Shown: positions 1 through 13,758 of the stretch, piece by piece
Position numbering within the stretch: position 1 is the stretch's first letter
Layout: every line of letters begins with the position of its first letter
Source of the DNA: Ficedula albicollis
Lineage: Eukaryota; Chordata; Aves; Passeriformes; Muscicapidae
Direction of reading: 5' to 3'
Assembly: GCF_000247815.1 (NCBI RefSeq)
Contig: NC_021681.1
Span: 22,762,789 to 22,826,788 of the forward strand
DNA length: 64,000 nucleotides
Translations under genes and position numbers: made by a program
The notes under the pieces: model-generated
Databases searched by the model: none
Told to the model about the DNA's origin: nothing
The model's input: only the letters and a program-made list of their open reading frames with translations

Positions 1-1585
1 CAGGAGCTGCTTCATTTCCAGCATGTGGAGCTGGTTCTTACTGGGCTGTTCTGGTGTCAGCTTTGTTTAGATTAAATAACTCCCTTTTCCAGTGCTTACC
101 CTCTCTAGGTGTTAGTGGAAGGTGCACATATCTACTCTTAGCCCTAATTTTGATAAGCTGAAGCAGGAAGGATGTTTTAGTCTCCCTCCCCTGGTTCTTG
201 TTTCACTGATAACTTTGTCAGTCCTTCCTCGTGCTCCAGATTCAGCTCATGCTTTTTGAACCATAATGACCAGAACTGTCCCTGGCTTTATCTGACACAT
301 TTCTTACCAGTGCCAGGTGCAGCCAAGTGAATTTCCTCTGTCAGGAAACATCACTTGTGAGTCACCCAAGATGGTCATAAAATGATTCCATTAATTGCTG
401 AGGCTTGGTAGGATCAGCCAAAAGGAGGAGTTCTGCCTCCTCTCGTGTTTCCAGCTCTGGAGCTTCTGCTTTTGGGCAGATTTTTTTGGTTTCATCCCGA
501 GCACATGTCATTTCATCCCAGCCCAGTCCTTAAAGTAGCCTGATTCTCCCCAAATATTCTTATTTTCTCAAAAGGTCATGGTGCTATCCTTTGTCTTTTC
601 TGTTGCAAGCCTGATTCCTACTTTTCCTGACAAATTCACTGCTACTACCTGCAATGTGATATATTTCTTTTCATAGCCATGTCTCACCCATCCAAAAAGT
701 CTTTTTTATTCCCCACAAATAGTCATCTTTATAATCTTTAAAAATAATTTCAAAGTATCATTGCATCAAGTGTTTTATTGCAATCTAGGTAGACTTAATT
801 TTTGCCTTGCTTTATTTAGAAAAAAAATAAATAAACTACACCCTAAATTCCTGTAGTTCCAGGCTGCATGCTAGTCTTTTTCCTATTTCTCTCTGTTGCT
901 CTGTTGTTTAAACTTTCCTTTTAAAAATGTGTTGAGCTTTTAGCAACCTTGTGGGAAGACAGGGCAAAGAAGAACATTTTTTCTCCACAAGACAACATTG
1001 GCTGGAATACCCCATCTTTTAGAAATTCCTTTCATCTTCCAAATAAAAATATTATTTTTACGGTAAAAAAGGATGTTTAATATTTCATTGCTTTATAGAG
1101 TTTTGTAGTTGTCTCCTGGCTTTTCTCAAAATTTTCAAATATTGTGCCAGTTTTCAGCCAGGAGTAAAATTTAAAGCCAAGTTATAAACCACTGAAAGAA
1201 AAACATTGGTACAACCTTAAGTACAATAACAGTGCCTCTGTGTCCAGTATTTTGATATCTATAATCTTAATTTGTATATTTTGACTTCCTAGATATGTAT
1301 TTGCAATAAAAAGTGTAGGATTTTTTTTTCTAGCTGGGAAATTCTTGCTCCCTACTGGTTGGAAAAGTAGCTACTACTGGTTTGTGTTGCAGCTGATATT
1401 ACAAGAAGATGACTGGGAGCTGCTGCTTTCCTCAGTTCCACTGGTTAAAAAAACTTGCTGATGCTCATTGCAGAGTGTAGGTAAATACTGGGAGAGATCA
1501 AAATCATCCCTGATATTCCCAGGAGAAAAATAATGGATCCCACTGACTACAACAGGTGCGGTTTCAAGGACAAAAGTGCCTGACA

Positions 1586-1587
<2 letters not shown>
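1..1587. other. Intronic sequence, no feature recognised
   Basis: AT-leaning unique sequence with short A and T runs. No splice-flanked open frame, no RNA gene and no clear repeat seen. The last 200 bp or so before the A-tract could belong to a retroposed unit, but I could not assign it. Confidence 0.5.
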
Positions 1588-1626
<39 letters not shown>

Positions 1627-1637
1627 ATAAAAAAAAA
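1588..1637. repeat. Poly(A) tract (A37, interrupted, then A9)
   Basis: A run of 37 A at 1588-1624, then GAAT and a second A run to about 1637. It could be the tail of an old plus-strand retroposon or a simple homopolymer; no target-site duplication was confirmed. Poly-F/K open frames across it are artefacts. Confidence 0.85.
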
Positions 1638-1699
1638 TACCACTTTCTCAACATTATGGGAATGGCTTTCTGTCAGAAGCTTAAAAAATTACATTAATT

Positions 1700-2057
1700 A
1701 TCTGCTCCTTTGAAGCAGGCAGAGGTGTCACTGGCGGTGACATCCGAAGGGCTGGTGGCAGCAGCTCTGACAGCTGAAGGAGTGGCCGGCCCAGGGGTTG
1801 GCACCACTCTCATTTGGATAAGAGGGACCTGCAATTCCCTGATTGTTGGCCATGCTGCGATGGAGGGCGTGTTTTCCCAGGTAGATGTGATCATCCCAGG
1901 GTGGGCAGGGCCATGCTGGAGGTGTTCCCTGAGCAGGAACTGACTGACCTTCCCCCAGCCACCTGCACTGGGCCACAGGGGGGTAAAGCTCAGAAATGGG
2001 CTCCTTCTGCCATGGGGGGTCAACATGGTTGGGGTTGCACCTGGGTGGCTCCAAGTC
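1700..2057. other. GC-rich intronic patch
   Basis: Locally GC-rich sequence with short overlapping open frames on both strands and no homology I recognise. CpG is sparse, so it does not look like a promoter island. It ends in T-runs at 2058-2080. Confidence 0.4.
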
Positions 2058-2112
2058 TTTTTTTTTTTAATTTTTTTTTTGAGTACTTGTTGGTTACTGA
2101 TTTTAATCTACA

Positions 2113-2241
2113 TTATATATATATGTATGTGTGTGTACATATATATATGTGTGTATATATATATGTATATATATATGTGTATATATATGTGTGTATATAT
2201 ATGTATGTATGTGTATATACATATATATGTAATATACATAT
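2113..2241. repeat. TA/TG(CA) dinucleotide microsatellite
   Basis: Alternating runs of TATA and TGTG with interspersed TACA, about 130 bp, typical of a compound (TA)n(TG)n microsatellite likely to be length-polymorphic. Tyr/Ile/Val-rich open frames here are translations of this repeat. Confidence 0.9.
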
Positions 2242-2570
2242 TAAAATTTTTATATATAGGGTTTAAATATTACATTTATGTGCAGCCTGAGCTGTATCCC
2301 CTGCCTGGCATAGAAGGGCTCAGTCTGCTCATTACCAGTGGAGTTTTCAGGTGTTCAGGTTACACAGCTCACCCAATTCAGCTGTGAAAGGCAGATATAA
2401 ACCTGGCTGAGGGGGCTCAGGAGTTTTTGGCTGCTATCTTTAGTGGAGGTTAAAGCTCCTTTTCTACATCTCAAGTAAACAGGTAATTTTGCTGTTTTAT
2501 TTAGTTTAAGTGCTTAAACTAAGTTCTTGTGCAAAAGTTTTAAACTTCCTCTAGTCCTGGTTTATAAAAT

Positions 2571-2648
2571 TTGGTAACTTTAATTGAGTAACCGTCTTTC
2601 AGTTTCTCATTGGTAACTTTAATTGAGTAACCGTCTTTCAGCTTCTTA
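2571..2648. repeat. Two-copy tandem duplication, 39-bp unit
   Basis: The unit starts TTGGTAACTTTAATTGAGTA and is repeated at 2610 with about two mismatches near its end (TTTCTCA versus CTTCTTA). Confidence 0.85.
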
Positions 2649-5600
2649 CTCTATATTTTATGCACCTGTAAAAGAACTTTCCTCTTTTTGCTTAATGTTA
2701 AAATGGTAACTGGCCTCTTGTGTCCTGACCCTGTGCTGGTTTCTGGCTGCATGGGGCTGCTCTGAAAACAGGCAGGTAGAAATTTTAATGGCAATTTTTT
2801 CTTTGAGTTGCTTTAAAGACGTCTTTAAACTTCCTCCTAACTTCTTTCCTTTATTTATTTATTTTTTTAATTTTTTATTACAAAGTGAATCTTAAAGTGA
2901 TCTCAAATGCAAAACTTAGTCTGAGTGGCTGTGACTGTAGGGGAAAGACTATATTTGAATTTGATGCTCCTGCCTGATGATTTTCAAGAGTGGCCTGTAC
3001 TGGAGAAGGATACAGCAGGAGGGAGGAATTCACAGAAAGCTCTCTGGGCACTGCCCTGCTGCCCCTGCTGTGTTCCCAGGGATCTTCCCCATGGTTGGAG
3101 TGGCACAGTTAATACACTAAGTGGGGTGAGTGGGAGCTGTGCCTGGGTAACTGAGCAGAGCTTCCTTAAGGAGACTTTCAATATTTTATCACACCAAAGC
3201 ACCCATGGAACAAATCATTAGATCAAAAATTGTGTGCTTAAGTGTTGATTGTTTGCTTGTTGTGGATACTTTGGCTTTTCCCATCTTCCACAAACATCTT
3301 GCCTTTCTCATTTGGTAGGAGTGACCAATATGAGGCTAGATAGAGGTTTAGTGCTCAATATATCTCTTGTTAGTTTTTTTACTTTGTTCCTTTCAGTACC
3401 ACCTGATTATGTGTTTAAATAGTAGAAAACCTGATTAGGAAAATAAATAATAGCAATGGAACGAAGGCCAGAGACACAAATCTATGCCTATGAAACTTTT
3501 CCTCTTGTTTTTAGAATATTGTTAAATCTCTTCAGCAGTTACTATAATGGGAACCTGAATTGCTCCATGTTGATATCTCCTAAAGTATCAGTAGAACTTA
3601 TAAATATAAAATGTACCTGGGGGAGACTTAGTGGAGAAATGGTGGCTTGTCCCAGAAGCAGCAGCTGCCAAGACACTTTGTACCTTCACTTGCACACGGG
3701 TGGAGGACCTGGAGTGAAATGAAATACCAGCTGCTCAGAGTCCCTGAGATTAGATCCTGCCTTCCAACAAGCTAAAATTCATCTGGAGTGATCGTTCCTT
3801 TAATTTCCCTCTCAAATATCACGCTGAGGATTTATATCTAGTGTTGTGTGGGATTTTTGGTTAAATGCATAAGTGTTTAACTAACCTGCTGAGATGGAAG
3901 AGACACTGAAAGCAGTCTCTCCTATGTAGTAATCCAGTTGCCTTATTTTCAAAGTGCTGATTTAACATATTGGCTGCTGAGCACAACAGTTTTAGGTGGG
4001 AAAAATATTTGCAGAAATTCCCAGCTATGCTGCTCCAAAATGGAGGATCCTGTGTCGAGGTATTTGTGGAGTCTGGTGTCACACACAGCAGCTCTGAGTG
4101 AGATTTGTCCCCACATCCAAACATCAGTGGAGTGAGATGTGTCATCTTGGTGCATGGAGGAGGTATTTGTGCTGCAGGATTAGCTGGTTCCTAATAGGAG
4201 AAATTTCTCTCTTCAAGCTGCTAATAAAGCTGCTGGTTGTCAGTAAGGGAGAATTGCATCACATTTTTAAATGTTCTCTTACCACGATACCTTTGCTGGC
4301 TTGTGTTTTAGTCAGAGTTCAGATGTAGTTTTCTCCCTGCTTTGCAGCTTTAGATAAAGCATTGCATTTAGATAAAGCCCTTGTGGTGATTATGTGACAC
4401 AAATTATTTATTTTATTTTATTTTTATTTTAGAGGTGACACTCTTTGTCCCTAGCTGATAAGAGATATTCAGACCCTGTGGTGGAGTCTCATCTGTGGTT
4501 TGGGTGTGTCTGTTCATGCTACCTTACATACCTGGGGTGCTTTAGGCAAAGGGACAGTCAGGAAAAATCCATTTTTAGTTTTTAGTTCATACTCCACTTA
4601 TTTAAAAAATCTGTTCCAAAATCTCCCCTAACAGAATATTGCTTCTTAATGAACAGACCCCCTCGTTATGGGACAGCTTAGTGCTGGTAACATTTTTCTC
4701 TCTTGTTTGGCTTTATTAGGTGCTATCTCTCATGGCTATCTGCAAAGCCAATTAGTGGAGAAAATAACAGCCATATTAATCTCCCAGAGCAGTGCAAGAA
4801 AAAGAGTCATAATATCTTAGAGAAATTATTCTAAGTGTGAAAAATTACCCACTTCGTCTATTTCATTTTTCTCAAACTCCAAAATTAATGACTTTCTGGA
4901 AAAAAAAAAAGATATATTTTTCTCTGTAAAAAGGGAGAGATTTGATGAATGCTAAAGAGAAACCAATAGAGCTTTAATAAAAATGTGTATGTCCATAATC
5001 CTTTAAAATCCTATGAATCCTATTCCAGTGTGTTAAACTGCTGATTTGTATCTCTGTGTCAAATATAATTACAGGCAAACAGGAGCTGTGTTATAATATC
5101 TATTAATCAAGGCTATAATTAGGATTTTAAGAAGCTGCTTGCTCGAGTTGGGAAATGCAGCAGGGGAGTGCCAGAGCTGCTGAGCCTTTCTTTGGCCTTG
5201 GCACCATTTTTGAAGCCCTGGGCACAAGATCTGGGGGTTCTGCTCCCCCCAAGAACAGGCTCTGCTGAGGTCAAGAGGGTGTTCAACCTATCTTGTCATA
5301 CATTTGAGGATGTGGATGGGAAAAGTGGTCACTGGCTTCACAGATTCAGCTGTTCACACTAAGCATTCATTTCTTGGGGGGTTTTATGGCATTTAGGTGA
5401 GTCCCCTTAGGTCGAGTTGGGACCCAACCAAGGGACATCTTGGCTCAGTCTGTGTTCCCAGCACGGGCACTGAGGAGCTGTGCACCAGCTGCTATAAATA
5501 TTTTTGAGCACTTAGGAGCTTTCTGATCTCTGTAAGTGCCAATCAGACAAAATGGGGTTTGGAGAATGGATGGGGTTGATGGGCTTTGCTGTTGGCAAAA

Positions 5601-8089
5601 GCAAAGGAGCTGATAAAGGTGGGCCCAGAAAGCGAAACCCACTGGTAAATCACTTGGCGATTCAATATTTCAACATATTCAGATTTTTTGGCCCTCAAAG
5701 CAGTAACATTAAATATGGTTTATTTTTTTTTTCTTCAAAAAGACTATGTATGCTCCTGAGTTTGGCAAATTTGGATCATCTTTGTCTGCTTTCTCTCCTT
5801 TTTTTTTCTTCCCACTTGTTTTCTCTCCAGCCATTTCTGCCTCAACTTCTACCAGGCCTGGTCACAACAAGCTGAACACGGTGTGAATGTTCCCAGCCTC
5901 ATTTTAACTAAATTAACTACATTTACAACCTGGGTGTCAGAGCTCTGAACAATGAAAGCTTGCCACCAAACACATGAAACAAAAATGAAATTAGCCAGCG
6001 GTAGGAAACTACAAACAGCTGAGGCATTCAATTGTTAGCCATTTGAAGGATTAACTTCTAAATCATGTAGAGCTCCCTTGGTAGTTTAACTAGTTGGGCA
6101 CTCAAGGGTATATAAAAACACACTTTAAAGTAGAAATGTATTTCTTCACCTATAAAAGAGAGATTTACTGGAAAGTTGTGATATTATTAATGCTGGAATT
6201 TTCTACCATCGCCTGTAGTAGTTAATCACGTTTCTTTTACTTCCTGCATACACTTTTCTGTTGGGCTCCCAATGAAAGACAGTGCAGATGAACTTGGTGT
6301 TGGGAGACAGATGACACTATTACCTAGAAATGCACTTAACTAACTTTAGCTGGTAAAACCTGCCTCCTGCATGCAGTTCCTGCACATGAATAACTTCCTT
6401 CTGTGGATATTTATCCATTAGATGTATGAAGTATTCCTCTGGTCTTAAATATTTGTATCCAGTTGTTATTATACTAATAATTATAGAGAATTCTCTGTAT
6501 ATTCTCACTCTAGGAAAGTTAGGATAAGCTAGAAGGGTTGTTTTTTTTTTTTAATAGTAAGATTTGGTAAAGCATTTTCTTAGTTAATGCATTGCAAAGA
6601 GTTGCTAAGGGTTAATTAGAAGGGAACCCTACTAATTATAGTCATATGTTTATTTGAATTCAGTCTTTTCCCTGTCACCTGAGAACACTGTCATGGACCT
6701 ATGGAGCTTCACAAGGGAAACATTCTCTGACTCTTTTCTTAATGTGTCTTCCAAGCAAGACACTGAAGTCTTCAGACAAGTGTTTATTCCATCAAAATCC
6801 TCCAGATTGCACGATTAAGATTGATGAATTTTATAGCAGTTCTTTTTCTTTTTAAATGAGTAGTACTAAACAGAGGTGACTTCCTCTCCTAGCACAGATT
6901 TGATAATGAAGCCACTGAATTTATTTATAATATAAATATATTATAAGAGAGCACTTTTTCAGTAGAAGTGCAAAGCAAGGTGCTCATTTGGAGGGGAAAA
7001 AAGAAATAACAGCAGGAACATAAACACAAAGCTGAAATAAAGGGGAAAAATGTAGAATCACAAAGAAAACCTAAACAAATAAAGTGCAAACAGAGAGTGA
7101 CAAGCGCACTCAGCCCCTGGATTGGTTATGGATGAGTCGACAAGTATATGATGAAATTAATGACCCTCTGTCAACTTTTTAGATCTCACTTTTAAAGAGA
7201 ATGGACCAAAAATCAATAGCCCCCAAACCACTAGTACTCCAGTGAACCAGTTTATCATTTATCTTACTGCTGGCACTCATATAGAAAGTGCAGCCAAGCA
7301 CAGCATAGGACTTTCATTGGTAGTCATCATTACAAGCAATGTTTGAGCACTCCAGTTAAAGGTCAAAGGTGTGCAGTACAGCTCCTCTGAGAAGTACCTA
7401 TTTGAAATTACCAATATCTGTTGTATGGCTTATCCATGCTCTACACCATTATTCTATTTTTTTTCCCCACCCCCATGTGCATTTCCCTATTCTGAGCTTT
7501 ACCTGCTGGCTGGAGCAGAGGCAGTGGGGCTGTAGCCCAGCACAGCAGTGCTTCCACACCCAGGGTCAGGGGTGATGTTTCCATTATTCATTCTGATTCT
7601 CAAAACATTGCATCTCGCTCACTTCTGGTGGCATCAAGCTGAAATATCTGATGTATGAGCTAACACCTCAGATGAAATTATTTTTCAAATCCCCCGCCTC
7701 CCAAAAAGTTCTGGAATACTATACAATATCTGGGTTTGAGATGTTTACTTTAAAAAGTCCAAAGCAGACTCAGCTGTTTAAATTCTATGTATTGTAAATG
7801 GTTTTCTGGTAGCTAATAACAAATTTGGCTGGCTAATGAGATCAATTAAAAAAAATTTAAATGCGTGGGATTGGAAAGTGTTGAGACTATAATTTTGTCC
7901 TTGGTGAGTTTGCAGTGAGCTCAGGGTGAGTTGCACCAGTTGTTCCATGTACATAGTAGTTGTTCTCTTGAAATGTGAGTAGCCTGAAGGGATAAATTGG
8001 GATAAAATAAGGCAATAAATTAGGAACTACCTGCTCCTGTGGCAAAACCAACAGAGTAGAGATGTGAATCCAGGTTTTCTGATCCACCT
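2649..8089. other. Intronic sequence without a recognised gene
   Basis: Mostly AT-leaning unique DNA. A small GC-richer patch sits near 2980-3130, and an ATTTT-rich simple stretch at 4404-4431. Short open frames throughout show no domain, signal peptide or splice context that would support coding. Confidence 0.5.
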
Positions 8090-8700
8090 TCCAGTGTGTT
8101 GGCCCAGGATCCCTCTGTTTTGTTGGTGTTTGATGTTCAAACCCTGTCCGAGGGGACTTGAGCTGGCACCTTCCCTGGTGCCTGTGCCCTGCTGTGGCTG
8201 GGCAGGCAGCTCAAAGTTTTGGTCATGGAACAGCTGTGTCTGTGCTGGGGGCACTGGGGACCCTCCTGGGCTCACCCCAGTGTGTGCAGGCAGAGAGGTG
8301 CTGGTCACACCGACCCCGGCTGTGAGCCTGTTTGTGCCTCTCCCTGGTGCACATGCCAAGTGCAGGGTCAAAAAGTCTGCTTTTACAGAGCCAAGGCACT
8401 CTGGAAATGTTGGCACAGCTGTGGGAGGATAAAATATTTCCTGCCACAGCGCTGTGGGAAGGACTGCAGCTGCCCTGCACCGCTGCAGGCAGCCAGGTAT
8501 GTTAATGATCCTACAGCTGAGAGGTTGTCCTGGGGTCTGCAGGCAGGGGATGCTGCCCTGGGCTGCAGGAGGGGAAGCTGTGCAGCCACACTTCATAGGT
8601 GTCAGTGGGACAGCACAGTGCTGGCCATGAGAGCTGGGGTCTGCCAAAATACACCCCCTGCTCAATGGGTGAGAGGCTGTGTCACATGTCCCAGTGTGGC
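8090..8700. other. GC-rich intronic patch
   Basis: GC-rich, CpG-poor sequence with open frames on both strands, the longest on the minus strand (8027-8665) beginning at TTG rather than ATG. The openness is explained by composition. No family recognised. Confidence 0.45.
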
Positions 8701-9934
8701 AGATAGAGGTTTTGAAGGACTTGGGAGAAAAGTTGTGACTTAACAGAAGGTTTTGACTCAGTAGAGAAGTCTTTTATAGGCAAGAGAAGTGTAGAGCTCC
8801 CACTGAATTTGTGTGTGTCCTTGGGTGGTTGCAGGCTAGGGAATCGGTTGCTGTAGGAAATAATATTAAAATAAAAAACCAAGCAATACCTGCAAACAAA
8901 ATATTAAAATAAGTTAAAATATTTAAAGAAAAGAATAATACCTCTAGATATAAAGTAAGACATAGGTGAGATGAAATTTAAGGCCAAGAGCATCCATATG
9001 GCAGCACGTAGAGAGGATCTGTTGTGTCCAGCATTGCCATGTGGATGCACAAGGGTCCCAGCTCCTGCTTTTGCAGGTGTGGGGTGCATTGGTGATTCAG
9101 AGCCTCTCCACCTCACCAGTGGGGTGCTTTGTCCCTCAAACACTGGTGATTTCACTCTGGTGCAGAGCAAGCCCTGCTTCTTTCTGGCTTCCTGTCGTTT
9201 TGGTCTGCCATTCAAAAAGCCTTGTGCAGTTATGTGCAAATAGCAACAATTCCCCCCCAATCTCCCTGTCCACCTCTAAACACAGTTAGGTGATGTGAGG
9301 CACAAAAGCTGCCTTTCTAACAGGAACTGAGTGGTTTTGGTGCTCAGCTCTGTTCCTCTGCTTGCTAAAACCTCTGGCTCAGTGTGAGGCTCAATACAAG
9401 GACAAGCATTAAGGGTACTTGTGGACAGCAGTGAAGGGAGGAGCAGGGTGTCACTGGAGGGAGTGGGACTGACATTGTGAGCCATGGCTGAATTTAGTGA
9501 GAGGTGTGCATACAGCAAAGCTCAGGCTCATTGGAATGTACCTCATCCCTGCTGGGCATATGCAGAATTACAGGATTCTCCTGAGTGAGGAAATGCATTT
9601 GATGCTGGGCAGGGTTTTGAGTGAAGGGGCTGAAGCTGAAAGAGGAGCCACTGGTATGATAGGTAACCAGAAACTTCAGGTTGGCATCTCAGAAGAGCAA
9701 AGGTTTATTGTAATTTTATGCCTAGAATAGAATTTTTTTTGGTGGATAAATGTTAGAAGGTTCCACAGAGGGAAAGGAGTTTGCATACACACGTCACTGG
9801 GATTTAGTTCAACATCAACAGAAAACCTGTCATAGCTGTGGAAGTGGGAGCTGGCCCTGCTGTGAGTCTGTCTCAGAGCTGCAGAATCAGTAGATAAAAT
9901 TAAGACTAACATCAATGCCTACAAGCAGTCTCTC

Positions 9935-10527
<593 letters not shown>

Positions 10528-13500
10528 CCCCTCCCAGCATTTTAAACCCATATTTTATCCGTAAGAGTGAATAGGGACAATTACTGGAGTCACACCTATC
10601 ATATCCTGTTTGCTTGTACAGTGAGTGCCCGATAGGAGAACAGGGAGCTCACACTGTGTGTTCCTCTCAAACAGAAAAGGCAAGTTGCTTCAAGTAGAAC
10701 AATCCTTGGACTAATTGCAGCCATTTCAAGTCTGCCGCTCCAGGCTGGTTTTCCTGAAGGGACATGCTAATATGTTAAGACTTGTAATACGTTAAGACAT
10801 TTAATATTTATCCCTTTTAGCTGTTCTTTTTTGTTTTACAACTAGACCAGAGACTTTTCAGTGGAAGAAACTAGGAAAGTCTCGTTTACTTTGACATGAA
10901 ATCATTTTGTGTACAAGGTGACAATAGCTTAGCTCCAGGGGATACTTGAAGGATGATCTCGGATTCAAGTTGGTTCCTGGTTTCCTGCAGAAGTGCTTGA
11001 ACCAGTTCTTGCCACATCTCTCCTTACAGAGGGACCATTGCACTTGCATTTAATGCCAAGCTGCATCTACATGTCCAGGCTTTTAATTTTAGTTCAGGGG
11101 GAAAAGGTGTTTTCCATCTGCCTCCACAAGCATTACCAGCACTGAACAATTGTGTTTACTAACTTGTGGTTTTATGATCTGTGTTTCTAATTCTAAAGCA
11201 AATGTTAAAATCTGGGTCAGGGCAATGAAAGGTGATTCAATGAGCAGAGCTTGGAGCTGCTCTTTGGAGCACATACATCCCTGGTGGGGGATTGTCCTTT
11301 GCTCCTCTGCTCATGGGGTTTTGCTCCCTGGTGTGGGTGGTGGGCTGTGGTCTGTGGATCCCTGCTGGCATCCTCCCCCTTCCATAGGAAAGGAGCTATC
11401 TGCACTGAGATTGCACAGGATTTATAATTAATTAGTGTCTGCATGCCTAAAGGGTGTGGCATGACAAAAAAAAGAAAAAGGGAAAAGCCTCTCCATGTAC
11501 TTCTGTGCATATTAACTAGAAATATTTCTCTTTAAAATTGAGTATTGGACATGTTGTGCACATTGTAACTTAAAAGCTTCAGCTGACCTGCATTTTTGAG
11601 AGTTGTATTCATTCTGGAACTGTACCACAATTCATCATATTAAACTTCATTTGTTGGAAGCCTTGCCCTGGAATATGGGTTTGGTCTCTAAGGAAGTGCT
11701 TCATTTCTGTATTCCTTACCAATAACAGCGCACGGCACTGTCTTTTTATTACTCTGTGGCTAGCACCATTCCTACAGTGCATTTCTACATCAGGGCTGGA
11801 GAGACCCCCATCCTGCTGAAAAATTTAGATGGCTACAGCAGTAATCAGAAATACCAATAAAGTGTCCCTGGTTCTAGGTGGTGATGTGGGATGGAGGGAG
11901 AAAAAGATATAAAAATGAATCATGATGTGAGACAGCATTGCTCTGGCAACTGCTTCAAAAGCTGAGTGCAGTGAGACCGTATAAAGGCTTGAGAATATTC
12001 CTGTGATCCTAAAGAGACCTGCAAAGACATTGCAAACTCATCAGGCAGCCAGTGCTGCAAGGGGAAGAAATGCTGTTCTGAGTCATTCACCCCCAAACTG
12101 CAGACGTGCCTTAACCTAGAAATAGGTAATATGGCTTCCAGGTGAGGTGAGTTGCTTTGGATAAACCTGGTTTAGAAACAGCCAGACATTTAATGCAGGA
12201 AGCTGCTGAAGGTGTAAAGAATGGCTAAGTAAGTGAGTGGGCCACCATTAATCTTGGTTTGTTTCAGCACTACATCTTTAGCTGTGGAAGAAAAAAAACC
12301 TTGCTCCTAGCTCATAACCTGAGTGTTAAAACTGATGTCCTCCCCATTAGGGCCTGTAAGCTCATTAGCACATGGCAATTTATCCTCTTTTATTTCTTCT
12401 CAATTATCCTATCATCCATTGTATCTGGATCTGATTACCCTTTCCCAGAGTCAAACATTATCTTGTAAATCATTTGCTTTAAGTCTAAGCCTGCCATTGC
12501 ATTGCCCAGGATTTGCTTAGGCAGGTAATAAATCAATTAGCATTAAACTTGTGGCATCATCAATTTTCTTTCCTTGTGACTGAAAAAAGGAGTACCTGAA
12601 CTTTGCAAAGCTGTATCAAATTTCCTTATGCCATCCACATTGAGGTTTGCTCCTTCTTCCCTTCCCTTCCCTTCCTTTCCCCCATACCCCAAATCAATAT
12701 CAATATACCTTGTACTGAACTGGAGATAAAAGAAGTGAGGGGAACTGCTGTGAACCCAGATGGAAAGTCTATGGAAAGAGACTTGAGATCTTTTGCATCA
12801 AGCCCTGGGTGAGACCCCTGTAGCCAAGGGATTTCTGGGTTCTGCTATTTGATAAATGTCAAAACCTGAATAGTGATGATGGTGTAACACGACAAGCCTG
12901 CAGTCTCAGGAATGTGAAAATTATGTGATATTCCTGCTGTTCCCACACTGGGAGGGGTGTGCAGGTGCTGTGCCAGCCCCAGGGCTGCCTGTGCTGGTTA
13001 TCCCCAGTGCATCCCTGAGGTGCAGGCAGCCCTGGCAGAGGGATGGGCTGTGCTCTTGCTCCTTCTCCTTCACCAAGGCTGATGGACTTGGTGTGGCCAA
13101 GGTGTCTCTGCCCAAAGCACAGACACAAGTGCTGCTCAGAACTGGTGTGGACATCAGGAGCTCAACTGGCTTTCATTTGCTCCTGCATGTTCCTCCTCTG
13201 GACTTGCTCCCATGGCTTTTTGATGGATCCCCAGGATCTGATCTGACAGTTACAGCAACATTTATCAGCTGTAGTCTGGGCAAACGATGCAAAGGGAAGT
13301 TTCTTACACCCTTTGCATATAACCTACTAGGCAATTGCTGAATCAGCTCTCTTGTGCTTGCATTTGGATGTGGGCAGCCCTTACAGTGCTATGCCCCTCT
13401 TTATCACACCAGGCCTTCATAATGGGAGAGGAAAAAATGTTAGCAATGTGGATTTGCCATGCTCCAACCACAAACCGTGTGTGAGACCTACACAGTGGAG

Positions 13501-13654
13501 TACTTGAGATTAGGTTTGTCCAGTTCTCTTGCTTATTATGAGACGCATTTTTGGACCTAAAGAATTGACTTAAAACACACACCAAAAAAAGCAAACTTGT
13601 TTAGACATGGATTTGCATACCTGGGCTTTGAGTGCTAATTCAGCTGGTTAGTGC
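10528..13654. other. Intronic sequence without a recognised gene
   Basis: Unique sequence. Minor items: an 18-bp imperfect direct repeat at 10767-10802 around GTTAAGAC, a CCCTT-type pyrimidine run at 12652-12683, and a GC-richer stretch at 12940-13250. Nothing coding is supported. Confidence 0.5.
12652..12683. repeat. CCCTT-type pentanucleotide run
   Basis: Consecutive TTCCC units in a pure pyrimidine stretch of about 30 bp. Confidence 0.7.
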
Positions 13655-13758
13655 TGTGCTTTGTTCTGGTCGCTTCACCATCATTTGCATGATTTCTTGT
13701 TTAAAATGTGCTTTGTTCTGGTCGCTTCACCATCATTTCCATGATTTCTTGTTTAAAA
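13655..13758. repeat. Two-copy tandem duplication, 52-bp unit
   Basis: The unit begins TGTGCTTTGTTCTGGTCGCT and recurs at 13707; the copies differ at about one to three bases (for example TTTGCAT versus TTTCCAT). Confidence 0.9.

Noticed and set aside
1374..1643. Poly-Phe-led minus-strand frame
   Set aside because: Runs through the 37-base A-tract; no ATG-led gene structure.
1814..2387. Tyr/Ile/Val-rich plus-strand frames
   Set aside because: Created by the TA/TG microsatellite.
8027..8665. 212-codon minus-strand open frame
   Set aside because: Starts at TTG, lies in a GC-rich patch with equally long frames on the other strand, no domain recognised.
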